Assembly: GCF_003346775.1 (NCBI RefSeq)
Contig: NZ_CP031219.1
Location: forward strand, 1,798,001 to 1,862,000
Source of the DNA: Malaciobacter mytili LMG 24559
GTDB taxonomy: Bacteria > Campylobacterota > Campylobacteria > Campylobacterales > Arcobacteraceae
Direction: 5' to 3'
DNA length: 64,000 nucleotides
Every line of letters begins with the position of its first letter. The first letter of the stretch is position 1. Both the position numbers and the translations under genes were made by a program. Shown piece by piece: positions 25,907-35,446 of the stretch. Under the pieces are notes generated by a model, which had not been told where the DNA came from, searched no databases, and worked only from the letters and a program-made list of their open reading frames with translations.

Positions 25907-28579
25907 TTACGCTTTTAATGGGTTAATTTTTTCTGTATTTATATTAAATTTCTTAATTGTATCAATTAATACAGACTTATCTAGTTTTCCTTTCTCAACT
26001 AATTGAGAAATTGTTGTAAACACTATAAAATTAGCATCAACTTCAAAGTGTGCTCTTAAATTATCTCTACTATCAGATCTACCAAATCCATCAGTACCTA
26101 AAGTTTTATAGTTTCCTTTTACATAAGCTCTAATTTGCTCAGAATATAATTTCATATAATCTGTTGCAGAAACTACAATATTATTATCATTTTCACCTAA
26201 AACTTGAGTTATAAAAGGTACTTTATTCTCATCATTTGGATGTAACATATTATATCTTTCTACATCTTGTGCTTCTCTTGTTAATTCATTAAATGAAGTT
26301 ACAGAGTAAACTTCTGAAGAAATACCATAATCATTTGCTAAAATTTGTGAAGCAGTTCTTACTTGCTCTAAAATAGAACCACAACCTAATAATTTTACAT
26401 CAAAGTTATTTTTAGCTTCTGTAGTTTCTAATTTATAGATACCTTTAATAATACCCTCTTCTACACCTTTTGGCATTGCTGGTTGTTTATAGTTTTCATT
26501 CATTGTTGTTAAGTAATAGAAAATATTTTCTTGTTTTTCACCATACATTCTTTCTATACCATTTTGAACAATTACTGCTAATTCATATCCATAAGTTGGG
26601 TCATAAGAGATACAATTTGGAATTGTATTAGCTAAAATATGACTATGTCCATCTTGATGTTGTAAACCTTCTCCATTTAATGTAGTTCTTCCTGATGTTC
26701 CACCAACTAAGAAACCTCTTGCTTGTAAATCACCTGCTGCCCATGCCATATCTCCAATTCTTTGGAATCCAAACATTGAGTAGTAAATATAAAATGGAAT
26801 CATTGGACAATCATTTACAGAATATGAAGTTGCTGCTGCTACCCATGAACCCATAGCACCTAACTCATTAATTCCTTCTTGAAGAACTTGTCCTTTTTTA
26901 TCCTCTTTATAATATGCAACTTGGTCTCTATCTTGAGGAACATACTTTTGTCCTTCATGTGCATAAATACCAATTTGTCTAAACATACCTTCCATACCAA
27001 AAGTTCTAGCTTCATCAGGAACAATAGGAACAATTCTTTTTCCAATACCTTTATCTTTTACAAGTGCATTTAAGATTCTTACAAATACCATAGTTGTAGA
27101 AACTTCTCTATCACCACTTCCTTCTAAAATAGCTTCAAAAGCATTTAATGCAGGAATTTGAAGTTTTGCAGAGAACTCTTTTCTTCTTTGAGGAACATAA
27201 CCACCTAAAGCTGCTCTTCTTTCTCTTAGATATTGCATCTCTTCACTATCTTCAGCAGGTTTATAATATGGTAAAGTTTTTAACTCTTCATCTGAAATTG
27301 GTATATCAAATCTATCTCTAAATTTTTTCAGTGTATCAAAATCAATCTTTTTAACACCATGAGCAATATTTTTACCTTCAGCTGCATCACCCATTCCATA
27401 ACCTTTAACTGTCTTAGCTAAGATTACTGTTGGTCTTCCTTTAGTTTCATTTGCTCTTTTATATGCTGCATAAACTTTCACAGGGTCGTGTCCACCTCTA
27501 TTTAATCTCCAGATTTCATCATCACCCATATTTGCAACTAATTCTTTTGTTTCTTCATATTTATTAAAGAAGTGCTCTCTTGTATAAGCTCCACCTTTTT
27601 GTTTATAGTTTTGGTATTCACCATCAACTGTTTCTTCCATAAGCTCTACAAGTTTACCTGTTTTATCTTTTTCTAATAAAGGATCCCAATATCTTCCCCA
27701 GATTACTTTTATAACTTCCCATCCAGCACCTCTAAAACCACCTTCAAGTTCTTGGATAATTTTTCCATTTCCTCTAACTGGTCCATCTAGTCTTTGTAAG
27801 TTACAATTGATTACGAAAATTAAGTTATCTAAACCTTCTCTTCCTGCTAGGTTAATTGCTCCAAGAGATTCTGGCTCATCACATTCACCATCTCCCATAA
27901 AACAATAGATTTTTTGTTTGCTACAATCTTTAATTCCTCTATCTGTTAGATATTTTAAAAATCTAGCTTGATAAATTGCTTGAATTGGTCCAAGTCCCAT
28001 TGAAACAGTTGGGAATTGCCAATAATCAGGCATAAGTTTTGGGTGTGGATAAGAAGATAATCCTTTTCCATCAACTTCTTGTCTAAAGTTATCCATTTGT
28101 TCTTCAGTAATTCTACCTTCTACAAATGATCTTGCATAAATTCCAGGAGCTATGTGACCTTGGAAATAGATTAAATCTCCACCATCATTATCATTTGGTG
28201 CTTTAAAAAAGTGATTAAATCCCACATCATATAATGTTGCAGAAGATGCAAATGATGCAATATGTCCACCTAACTCTAAGTCTTTTTTAGAAGCTCTTAG
28301 AACCATTGTTTGTGCATTCCATCTAATAATTGATCTAATTTTTCTTTCTAATAATAAGTTTGCAGGCATTTTTGGTTCTTGATGCACAGGGATTGTATTT
28401 AAATATGCTGTTGTAGCTGTATATGGTAAGTGTGCACCATTTCTTCTAGCTTTTTCAATCAATTTTTCAAGTAAAAAGTGTGCTCTTTCTTTACCTTCTT
28501 CTTCAATAATTGTTTGAAGGGCATCAAGCCACTCTTGCGTTTCGCTAGGGTCAATATCTTTTAAATTTGTATCTGACAT
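25907..28579 (-). CDS. aceE: Pyruvate dehydrogenase E1, homodimeric type
   Basis: 890 residues, the long single-chain E1 of the gamma-proteobacterial type. HLPYTATTAYLNTIPVHQEP (in outline) near residue 55, the thiamine pyrophosphate motif beginning MGDGECDEPES (about 228) and ending NCNLQ, the GYGMGDAAEGKNIAHGVK loop (about 393) and the second-domain GLQHQDGHSH (about 645) are all present. It decarboxylates pyruvate and acetylates the E2 lipoyl groups. First gene of the operon; an AAGGAG site precedes the ATG. Confidence 0.97.
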   Translation of the reverse strand: MSDTNLKDIDPSETQEWLDALQTIIEEEGKERAHFLLEKLIEKARRNGAHLPYTATTAYLNTIPVHQEPKMPANLLLERKIRSIIRWNAQTMVLRASKKDLELGGHIASFASSATLYDVGFNHFFKAPNDNDGGDLIYFQGHIAPGIYARSFVEGRITEEQMDNFRQEVDGKGLSSYPHPKLMPDYWQFPTVSMGLGPIQAIYQARFLKYLTDRGIKDCSKQKIYCFMGDGECDEPESLGAINLAGREGLDNLIFVINCNLQRLDGPVRGNGKIIQELEGGFRGAGWEVIKVIWGRYWDPLLEKDKTGKLVELMEETVDGEYQNYKQKGGAYTREHFFNKYEETKELVANMGDDEIWRLNRGGHDPVKVYAAYKRANETKGRPTVILAKTVKGYGMGDAAEGKNIAHGVKKIDFDTLKKFRDRFDIPISDEELKTLPYYKPAEDSEEMQYLRERRAALGGYVPQRRKEFSAKLQIPALNAFEAILEGSGDREVSTTMVFVRILNALVKDKGIGKRIVPIVPDEARTFGMEGMFRQIGIYAHEGQKYVPQDRDQVAYYKEDKKGQVLQEGINELGAMGSWVAAATSYSVNDCPMIPFYIYYSMFGFQRIGDMAWAAGDLQARGFLVGGTSGRTTLNGEGLQHQDGHSHILANTIPNCISYDPTYGYELAVIVQNGIERMYGEKQENIFYYLTTMNENYKQPAMPKGVEEGIIKGIYKLETTEAKNNFDVKLLGCGSILEQVRTASQILANDYGISSEVYSVTSFNELTREAQDVERYNMLHPNDENKVPFITQVLGENDNNIVVSATDYMKLYSEQIRAYVKGNYKTLGTDGFGRSDSRDNLRAHFEVDANFIVFTTISQLVEKGKLDKSVLIDTIKKFNINTEKINPLKA

Positions 28580-28996
28580 ACATAACTCCTTTTTAAATTT
28601 TTTCGATTCTTAATATACGGTTAGCAAATAATATTAAAATAATACTCTAATTAACTTATTTAATTGTTATTTGAATAAAGTAGCACATAAATATAAGAAA
28701 TCTTCTTCAAAAATGAAAAAAATTGGAAAAAAGTTTTCTTTTGTAAATTTAGTTACGGTTTTTTTTTAAGTTTATTTTTATATTGTAACTAAATTGCCCA
28801 CTTTTCTTAAATATAATTAAGTTTTAGACTATATTTATGTAATTCTTATGTAATAACTAACCTATAAAATTAATTTTTGTTTAATTTTTTAGATTAAAGC
28901 GCTTATATTAATGCATTTCGCTTCAATAAAAGTTATAATTTTACCGAAAAAGAATTTATTAATTCATTGAAAACTTAAAAATTAAAAATAGTAGTT
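28580..28996. promoter_or_regulatory. Divergent control region between aceE and the lipoate genes
   Basis: 417 bases, no gene. It must hold the promoters of the aceEF-lpdA operon (- strand) and of lplA-lipA-mdh (+ strand). A perfect 10-bp inverted repeat, ATTTAGTTAC at 28747-28756 and GTAACTAAAT at 28785-28794, lies near the middle. TATAAT at 28812-28817 is a candidate -10 box for the + strand, which would give a leader of about 170 bases. Confidence 0.6.
28747..28794. repeat. Perfect 10-bp inverted repeat, candidate operator
   Basis: ATTTAGTTAC and GTAACTAAAT, arms separated by 28 bases with a T-rich middle. The half sites lie 38 bases apart (start to start). The position between the divergent pyruvate dehydrogenase and lipoate operons suggests a regulator site; a hairpin role is less likely because of the long loop. 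Confidence 0.5.
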
Positions 28997-29710
28997 ATGA
29001 TTAAAAATAAAAAATTTAGATTGATTGTTTCTAATAAACAAAATGCAAAAGTTAATATGAGTATAGATAAAGCTTTAGCAAGTTGTTTTAAAGAAAATGA
29101 CTTACCTATTTTGCGTCTTTATACTTGGGAAAACTCTTTTACTGTGGGTTTATCACAGAAATGTGAAGACTATAAAGAGTTTATAAATGAGTATAAAAAC
29201 AACTGTGCCAAAAGAATTACTGGTGGTGGAGTTTTATTTCATGGACATGACTTATCATATAGTCTTGTTTTACCAAGTAATGATTTTGAAGGTTTAAGTG
29301 TAAAACAAAGTTATGAAAGAATTTGTCAGTTTCTTTTAACTTTTTATAAAAACTTAGGATTAGAAGCAGCTTTTGCAAAAGATTTACCAAGTGTACAACT
29401 TAGTAAACATGAATTTTGTCAAATAGGTTATGAAGCTTATGATATTTTAGTAAATGGTACTAAAATAGGTGGAAATGCTCAAAAAAGAGCAAAAAAAATG
29501 ATATTTCAACATGGTTCTATTCCTATATATGGATTAAATAATAAAAAAAGAGTTGGAAGTAGTTTAGAAGAGTTTAATATAAATATGGACTTTGAAGAAG
29601 CTACAAAAAGAGTAATTGAAGCTTTTAAAGAAAGTTTTGATGTTGAGTTTTTAAACTCTTCTTTAAATAGTATAGAGAGTGAAAAACTTACAAAAATATT
29701 AGAGGAATAA
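28997..29710 (+). CDS. lplA: Lipoate-protein ligase A / octanoyltransferase family protein
   Basis: 237 residues of the biotin/lipoate A/B ligase fold: LRLYTWENSFTVGLSQ (about 33), AKRITGGGVLFHGHDLSYSLV (in part, about 72, the RxxGGG lipoyl-AMP loop) and GTKIGGNAQKRAKKMIFQHGS (about 152, with the conserved Lys). It lacks the extra C-terminal domain of E. coli LplA, so it may be a LipM-type octanoyltransferase or a two-part ligase. It stands next to lipA, which fits supply of lipoate to AceF. The start is set by homology to the RLI...N-S-D-A pattern; the ribosome site is weak. Confidence 0.88.
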   Translation: MIKNKKFRLIVSNKQNAKVNMSIDKALASCFKENDLPILRLYTWENSFTVGLSQKCEDYKEFINEYKNNCAKRITGGGVLFHGHDLSYSLVLPSNDFEGLSVKQSYERICQFLLTFYKNLGLEAAFAKDLPSVQLSKHEFCQIGYEAYDILVNGTKIGGNAQKRAKKMIFQHGSIPIYGLNNKKRVGSSLEEFNINMDFEEATKRVIEAFKESFDVEFLNSSLNSIESEKLTKILEE

Positions 29711-29711
29711 G

Positions 29712-30590
29712 ATGACAGCAGTACAAAAAGTAGATTTTAAAAAACCTCAATGGCTTAGAAAAAGATTAGTTCCTACAGCTCAAAAAGAGATGGAAGCATT
29801 ACTTGGTGAACATGGATTGCATACTATTTGTCAAGAGGCAAAATGTCCAAATATTAGTGAATGTTATGCAAAGAAAAATGCTACATTTTTAATCCTTGGA
29901 AATATCTGTACTAGAAGATGTACTTACTGTAATGTTCATACAGGTAAACCAACAGAAGTTGATTTAACTGAGATTGATGGAGTTACAACTTCTGTATTAA
30001 AACTTGGATTAAAATTTGTTGTTATTACAAGCCCAGCAAGGGATGACTTAGAAGATGGTGGAGCAAACCAATTTTATAGAGTAACTAAAAATATAATTGA
30101 AAAGTCTCCAGGAACACAAGTGGAGATTTTAATACCTGATTTTAAAGCAAATGAAGAGTCTTTACAAAAAGTTGTAGATAGTGGTGCAGTAATTATTGGA
30201 CATAATGTAGAAACTGTTCCTTCACTATATCACATAAGAAGAAATGCTTCTTATGAAAGATCATTATATGTGTTAAAAAGATTAAAAGAGCTAGGAAAAG
30301 ATAAAATCAAAACAAAAAGTGCTCTTATGGTAGGACTTGGAGAAACAGAAGAAGAGATGGTACAAGTATTTAAAGACCTAATTGCAGTAGGATGTAAATT
30401 CTTAAGTATAGGTCAATATCTTGCTCCATCTGGAGATTATGAAAAAGTTGTTGAGTTCGTAAAACCAGAACAGTTTGCAAGATATAAACAACTTGCTTTA
30501 GATTTAGGGTTTGAGTTTGTACATAGTACTCCGTACGCAAGAAGTTCATACTTAGCCCATGAATATTTATCAAATAATAAAAATATATGA
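29712..30590 (+). CDS. lipA: Lipoyl synthase
   Basis: 292 residues. The auxiliary cluster motif CQEAKCPNISEC (C-x4-C-x5-C) and the radical SAM motif CTRRCTYC (C-x3-C-x2-C) are both intact near residues 37-70. The RSS-type end PYARSSYLAHEY supplies the serine ligand. It inserts two sulfurs in octanoyl groups bound to E2 subunits. It starts two bases after lplA, an operon by spacing. Confidence 0.97.
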   Translation: MTAVQKVDFKKPQWLRKRLVPTAQKEMEALLGEHGLHTICQEAKCPNISECYAKKNATFLILGNICTRRCTYCNVHTGKPTEVDLTEIDGVTTSVLKLGLKFVVITSPARDDLEDGGANQFYRVTKNIIEKSPGTQVEILIPDFKANEESLQKVVDSGAVIIGHNVETVPSLYHIRRNASYERSLYVLKRLKELGKDKIKTKSALMVGLGETEEEMVQVFKDLIAVGCKFLSIGQYLAPSGDYEKVVEFVKPEQFARYKQLALDLGFEFVHSTPYARSSYLAHEYLSNNKNI

Positions 30591-30601
30591 AAGGATTATA
30601 C

Positions 30602-31543
30602 TTGAAAAATAGAGTTGGAATAATTGGTGTAGGAAATGTTGGTGCAACATTAGCTTTTAATTTAGCTTCAAAAAATATTTGTAATGAGATTGTTTTAAAA
30701 GATTTAAGAGAAAATATTGTTGAGGCTATGGCGTTAGATATTTCACAAGCTGCAAATGCTGCTAAATCAAAAACTATTGTTAAATTTGCTCATAATGCAG
30801 AAGAGTTTTGTGATTGTAATGTTATTGTAATTACTGCGGGAATCCCTAGAAAACCTGGTATGAGTAGAGATGATTTACTTTTAACAAATGCGAAAATCAT
30901 GACTTCTGTTATGAATGATATAACAAAATATAACCCAAATGCAATTTATATTATTGTATCAAATCCACTTGATGCTATGGTTTACACTGCACTAAAAGCT
31001 GCAAATTTAGATAAAAATAAAGTATTGGGAATGGCTGGTATTTTAGATAGTGCTAGAATGAGTCACTTTATTCAAGAAAAACTTGGATATGCAGAAGGTG
31101 AAATTGAAGCTTCTGTTATGGGTGGACATGGAGATGATATGGTTCCATTGGCAAATTATTCAACAGTTTCAGGAAAACCTTTAGATAAAGTTTTAAATAA
31201 TGATGAAATTGAAGAAATTATTACTAAAACTAGACACGGTGGAGCACAAATTGTAAAATTACTTGAAACAGGTTCAGCTTACTATGCACCTGCATATTCA
31301 ACTTCATTAATGGTTGAAGCCATTTTAAATGATAATAAAAAAGTTTATCCTTGTGCAGTTATGTTAGAGGGTGAATATGGATATGAAAATATCGTTGCAG
31401 GTGTACCTGTAAGACTTGGTAAAAATGGTGTAGAAGAAGTAATTGAACTTAAACTAGATGAAAAACAAAATGCTGAATTTGCAAAATCTATAGCTTCTGT
31501 AAAAGAGTTAGTAAATACTTTAGAAGAAAAATTCTTCGCTTAA
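30602..31543 (+). CDS. mdh: Malate dehydrogenase (LDH-like type), TTG start preferred
   Basis: About 313 residues. The Rossmann motif GVGNVGATLAFNL stands at the N-terminus. The substrate loop has RKPGMSRDDLL, then VSNPLDAMVY, GMAGILDSARMSHF, and the catalytic GGHGDDMVP (His about 174). It interconverts malate and oxaloacetate with NAD(P). An ATG at 30587 would overlap the lipA stop, but no ribosome site precedes it. AAAGGA at 30590-30595 lies 6-7 bases before the TTG at 30602, which I prefer. It is cotranscribed with lplA-lipA. Confidence 0.95.
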   Translation: MKNRVGIIGVGNVGATLAFNLASKNICNEIVLKDLRENIVEAMALDISQAANAAKSKTIVKFAHNAEEFCDCNVIVITAGIPRKPGMSRDDLLLTNAKIMTSVMNDITKYNPNAIYIIVSNPLDAMVYTALKAANLDKNKVLGMAGILDSARMSHFIQEKLGYAEGEIEASVMGGHGDDMVPLANYSTVSGKPLDKVLNNDEIEEIITKTRHGGAQIVKLLETGSAYYAPAYSTSLMVEAILNDNKKVYPCAVMLEGEYGYENIVAGVPVRLGKNGVEEVIELKLDEKQNAEFAKSIASVKELVNTLEEKFFA

Positions 31544-31573
31544 TAAAAGTTACACTTTAAGTGTAGCTTTTAT
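31543..31573. terminator. Terminator after mdh
   Basis: ATAAAAGTTACACTT pairs with AAGTGTAGCTTTTAT with one wobble mismatch, and a T run is built into the 3' arm. It overlaps the stop of mdh and the stop of the convergent histidine kinase. Confidence 0.75.
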
Positions 31574-32661
31574 AGATCAAAAGAGATAAGAAACTCTAAA
31601 CCTCTTAATTCTTTATTTTTATATATAAAATTTTTATTTTTACAAGTAATTGAAGAATTTCTAAACTCTCTATTTAAAATAGTTTTTATCATATACAGCC
31701 CTATTCCTGAAGCTTTATCGCCTTTTGTTGTAAATTTATAATCAAAAATCTTTTTTAAATATTCATTGTTTATTCCACCTGCATTGTCTTTAATAAGAAA
31801 ATAAAATTTATTTTCTTCAACAAAAGAATCAATAAAAATATAGTTTTTCTCATTATTTGTATTATCAATAGCATCTATTGAATTATTCATTAAAATTAGG
31901 ACTATTTGAATAAATAATTGTTTATAAGAAAAGATTGATTTATTATAATTTTCCATAACTAATTCAATATTACTATTTTTCAATTTGGATGAGAGTAAAA
32001 ATGAGGCATTATTAAATATCTCTTCCATTAAAAAGTTTTCTTTTTCATTTTTGTTATTAAAAAAGCATTTAAAAGTATTAATAACTGAATTTAGATATTT
32101 TGCACTTTTTTCTATATACTCAATACAAAGCATATAGTCTTCATCACTTAAAGAATCTAACTCATTTTTTAATTTTATACCACTTGTAGTTGTAAGTATC
32201 AAAGAGATTGGAGTTTTCCATTGATGTAAAATATCTTCTATCATCTCTCCAAGTTGAATATACTTTTCTAAGTCTTTATTTAAAAGTATATTTCTATCTG
32301 AATAGATATTTTCTATATTTTTTATAATTAATAAATATAAATTTTTATCATTCTTATCTATATATAAAGTAGGTAAACATTTAGAAAGCATAACATCACC
32401 ACTTTTCTTTTTATACTTTAAAATAATACTGCTATTTGGCTCATTTGTAATTTCAATGAATTTTTCATTTAATTCATCTACATTATTTATACTTTCATCA
32501 ATTTTCCAAATTTTTTTATATAAAATTTCTTCTTTTTTATATTCAAGCATTTGACAAAGCATTTTATTTGCATAAAGAATATCACCATATTCATCTACAC
32601 ATAAACAACCATAAGATAAATCATCTATTAAAATAGGTAAAGAATTAATAATTTTTTTCAT
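31570..32661 (-). CDS. PAS-domain sensor histidine kinase, cytoplasmic
   Basis: 363 residues without a membrane segment. A PAS domain (about 8-125, with YGDILYANKMLCQMLEYKKEE) is followed by the H box in EDILHQWKTPISLILTT (His about 146), the N box LMNNSIDAID (about 258) and the G boxes IKDNAGGIN and KASGIGLYM. This is a complete kinase of the HPK4-like type. It has no response-regulator neighbour. The kinase could report energy or redox state through the PAS domain. It is convergent with mdh. Confidence 0.9.
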   Translation of the reverse strand: MKKIINSLPILIDDLSYGCLCVDEYGDILYANKMLCQMLEYKKEEILYKKIWKIDESINNVDELNEKFIEITNEPNSSIILKYKKKSGDVMLSKCLPTLYIDKNDKNLYLLIIKNIENIYSDRNILLNKDLEKYIQLGEMIEDILHQWKTPISLILTTTSGIKLKNELDSLSDEDYMLCIEYIEKSAKYLNSVINTFKCFFNNKNEKENFLMEEIFNNASFLLSSKLKNSNIELVMENYNKSIFSYKQLFIQIVLILMNNSIDAIDNTNNEKNYIFIDSFVEENKFYFLIKDNAGGINNEYLKKIFDYKFTTKGDKASGIGLYMIKTILNREFRNSSITCKNKNFIYKNKELRGLEFLISFDL

Positions 32662-33113
32662 AATTTTTTCCTTTTATCAATTGTAGCTTAAAAAAACTTA
32701 ATTAAAATAATATTTATTATTATATTTTGTATTTTTTTACAGATTTGTACATTTTGATACATTTTTTTATTATTTTAAATTATTTATTTACCTATTTTTT
32801 TTAGTATACTTCAAAGAGAAATCTTTTTTTGATAATTTCTTAATATATATATCTTAAAACAAATGATTTTTCTATCCTTTTTTAAAATTTAATAGAATAC
32901 TTTTTTATAATTAAAGTTTTATTCTTTTTATTTATATTTAAAAATAAACAAAAACTTCTATTTTATCAAATAATAAAAAATTATTTTTAATATAAATTTT
33001 TTTTAAAACATATATATTACTACACAATTAAAAGTTTATCAGATATTACCATAGGGTATTATTAAATATTACCTAATAGTAATATTATTCCCTTAAAATT
33101 ATTAAGGAGACAG
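32662..33113. promoter_or_regulatory. AT-rich region with ATATTACC sites before the XRE regulator
   Basis: 452 bases, very AT-rich, no gene. It carries the promoter of the histidine kinase at one end. At the other end ATATTACC occurs at 33043-33050 and 33066-33073, and the reverse GTAATATT at 33079-33086 forms an 8-bp dyad with AATATTAC at 33065-33072. These are probably binding sites for the regulator encoded just downstream. Confidence 0.55.
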
Positions 33114-33362
33114 ATGTTTATTTCTGAATTTACAGAAGAAGAATCTGAAAAATTTCATCAAAATATTTCAAAAAATATAAGAAAAATAAGAAAAGAAAAA
33201 AAACTAACTCAACTAGATGTCAGTTTAGCTCTTGGCTTTTCTAATCCTTCATTTATAACAAATGCTGAATCAGAAAAATCAAAAAAAAAATTTAATCTAA
33301 ATCAACTATATAAACTCTCAATAATATTTAATGTGGACATTTGTGAATTTTTTAGAAAATAG
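33114..33362 (+). CDS. XRE family transcriptional regulator
   Basis: 82 residues: one helix-turn-helix domain, with NIRKIRKEKKLTQLDVSLAL then FSNPSFITNAESEK as recognition helix region and LYKLSIIFNVDICEFF at the end. No effector domain. An AAGGAGA ribosome site precedes the ATG. Its own upstream region holds repeated ATATTACC sites, suggesting autoregulation. It is alone before the ABC-F gene. Confidence 0.9.
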   Translation: MFISEFTEEESEKFHQNISKNIRKIRKEKKLTQLDVSLALGFSNPSFITNAESEKSKKKFNLNQLYKLSIIFNVDICEFFRK

Positions 33363-33454
33363 CTATATTATTAGGAATTAACACATTTTTAGATAAACTG
33401 TAAGATATAAATAAAACTATATTTTTTTACCTTATAAGGAAATCTTAAAAATAC

Positions 33455-35413
33455 ATGGCACTAATAGACCTACAAAACATAAATAAACAATACGATACAA
33501 AAGTAATATTAAAAGATGTAAATTTTACATTAACACCCGGTCAAAGGATTGCTGTTATCGGGCAAAATGGGCAAGGAAAATCAACTTTATTAAAAGTAAT
33601 TACAGGAGAAGTTGAGCCTGATATTGGAGAAAAATCAATTGATAAATCAGTAAAAATAGAGATGCTTGCACAACAACCAAAATTTGAAGCAAATCTTACT
33701 GTAAGACAAGCAATTGAAAAACAATTAACAGAACTAAATCAAGCAAGAACAAGATATGAAGAGCTAACACATCAGCTTGCAACTGACTATGAAAATGAAG
33801 ATTTATTAAGAGAACAAAGTGAATTAGCAACATTTATTGACTTTCACAATGCTTGGGACTTAGACAATATGATAGAAAGAGTTCTAAAAGAGTTTAAGCT
33901 TAAAGAGTTTGAAAACAAAGATGTAAACTTACTTAGTGGGGGTGAGCAAAGAAGAGTAAGCTTAGCTGGACTTTTACTTAAAAAACCTGATATTTTACTT
34001 TTAGATGAGCCTACAAACCACCTTGATGTTTATATGGTAGAGTTTTTAGAAAGTCTTTTAATCAAAAATAACTTTACATTACTATTTATTTCTCATGATA
34101 GATATTTTATTGATAATATTGCTACAAGTATAGTAGAAATAGAAGATGGAACACTTAGAAAATTTAATGGTGGATATAGTGATTATCTAAGACAAAAAGA
34201 GGAGATTTTAGCCTCTATGCAAAAAGACCATGAAAATCTTTTAAGGCTTGTAAAAAGAGAAGCTCATTGGATGCAAAGAGGAATTACAGCAAGAAGAAAA
34301 AGAAATGAAAGAAGAAAAGCTGAATACTTTGAATTAAAGAAAAAAGCAAAAACAAATCCTGCTCAAATAAAAAAGATGACAGTAGAACTACAAAGGGAAC
34401 AAAAGTCTTTTAATAATACAACAGGTGAAACTAAAAATAAAAGAAAAATGCTTTTTGAACTTGATAAAATCACTAAATCTTTAGGAGATAAGCTTTTAAT
34501 AAAAGATTTTACTGTTAGAATCTTACAAAAAGATGTGATTGCAATTGTTGGGCCAAATGGTACAGGTAAATCAACAATGCTAAAGCTTTTCACAGAAAAA
34601 CTAAAAATTGATTCAGGAAACTTTAAAAAAGGAGACTTTTCAATTGGATATTTTGACCAACATAGAGAAATGCTAGATGATTCAAAAACGCTGATTGAAA
34701 CTTTTTGTCCAAATGGTGGAGATAGAGTAGTTTTAGATGATGGAAGAAATATGCATGTTTTTGGGTATTTGAAAAATTTTTTATTTCCAAAAGAGTATTT
34801 AGATAAAAAAGTAGGTGTTTTAAGTGGAGGAGAAAAAAACAGAGTTGCTTTAGCTCTTTTATTTACAAAAAACTACGATTGTCTAATTTTAGATGAGCCT
34901 ACAAATGATTTAGATATTCCTACAATTAATATTCTTGAAGAGTACTTACAAAACTTCCAAGGTGCACTTATATTTGTAAGCCACGATAGATACTTTGTAG
35001 ATAAAATTGCAACTAAACTTTTTGTATTTAAAGGTATTAATGGGATAGTTGAAGAGAGTTTTCAACCATATACTGAATATCTAGAAATAGAAAAAGAGAT
35101 AAAAGATCTTATGGAATTTGAAAAAGAGTTAGAAAAAGAGACTAATAACTCAAACAATGAAAAGAAACAGCAAAAAAAACAAACTAAATTAAGCTATAAA
35201 GACCAAAGACAATACGATAGCTTACCAGAAGAAATAGAAAAACTTGAAGAAAAAATAGAAGAATTAAGAGCTTGCTTAGCAAATCCTGCTTGTTATGAAA
35301 TAAGAGGAATAGTGGCAACTTCTAAGGAACTTGAAGAGGTAGAAGCTATATATGAGACTAAAGTAGAAAGGTTCTTAGAACTAGAAGAGTTAATAGAAAG
35401 CTTTAATGCATAA
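33455..35413 (+). CDS. uup: ABC-F family ATPase (Uup-like)
   Basis: 652 residues with two ATPase domains. Domain 1: IGQNGQGKSTLLK (about 36), LSGGEQRRVSLAG and LLLDEPTNHLD. Domain 2: VGPNGTGKSTMLK (about 365), LSGGEKNRVALAL and LILDEPTNDLD. A linker rich in basic residues (RRKRNERRKAEY) lies between them, and a coiled-coil C-terminal part starts after about 560. It has no membrane domain, which marks ABC-F proteins that act on the ribosome or DNA branches. Uup is suggested by length and the C-terminal coiled coil. Confidence 0.9.
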   Translation: MALIDLQNINKQYDTKVILKDVNFTLTPGQRIAVIGQNGQGKSTLLKVITGEVEPDIGEKSIDKSVKIEMLAQQPKFEANLTVRQAIEKQLTELNQARTRYEELTHQLATDYENEDLLREQSELATFIDFHNAWDLDNMIERVLKEFKLKEFENKDVNLLSGGEQRRVSLAGLLLKKPDILLLDEPTNHLDVYMVEFLESLLIKNNFTLLFISHDRYFIDNIATSIVEIEDGTLRKFNGGYSDYLRQKEEILASMQKDHENLLRLVKREAHWMQRGITARRKRNERRKAEYFELKKKAKTNPAQIKKMTVELQREQKSFNNTTGETKNKRKMLFELDKITKSLGDKLLIKDFTVRILQKDVIAIVGPNGTGKSTMLKLFTEKLKIDSGNFKKGDFSIGYFDQHREMLDDSKTLIETFCPNGGDRVVLDDGRNMHVFGYLKNFLFPKEYLDKKVGVLSGGEKNRVALALLFTKNYDCLILDEPTNDLDIPTINILEEYLQNFQGALIFVSHDRYFVDKIATKLFVFKGINGIVEESFQPYTEYLEIEKEIKDLMEFEKELEKETNNSNNEKKQQKKQTKLSYKDQRQYDSLPEEIEKLEEKIEELRACLANPACYEIRGIVATSKELEEVEAIYETKVERFLELEELIESFNA

Positions 35414-35446
35414 ATGGCTATAATTAGATAAAAAATAAGGATTTAT

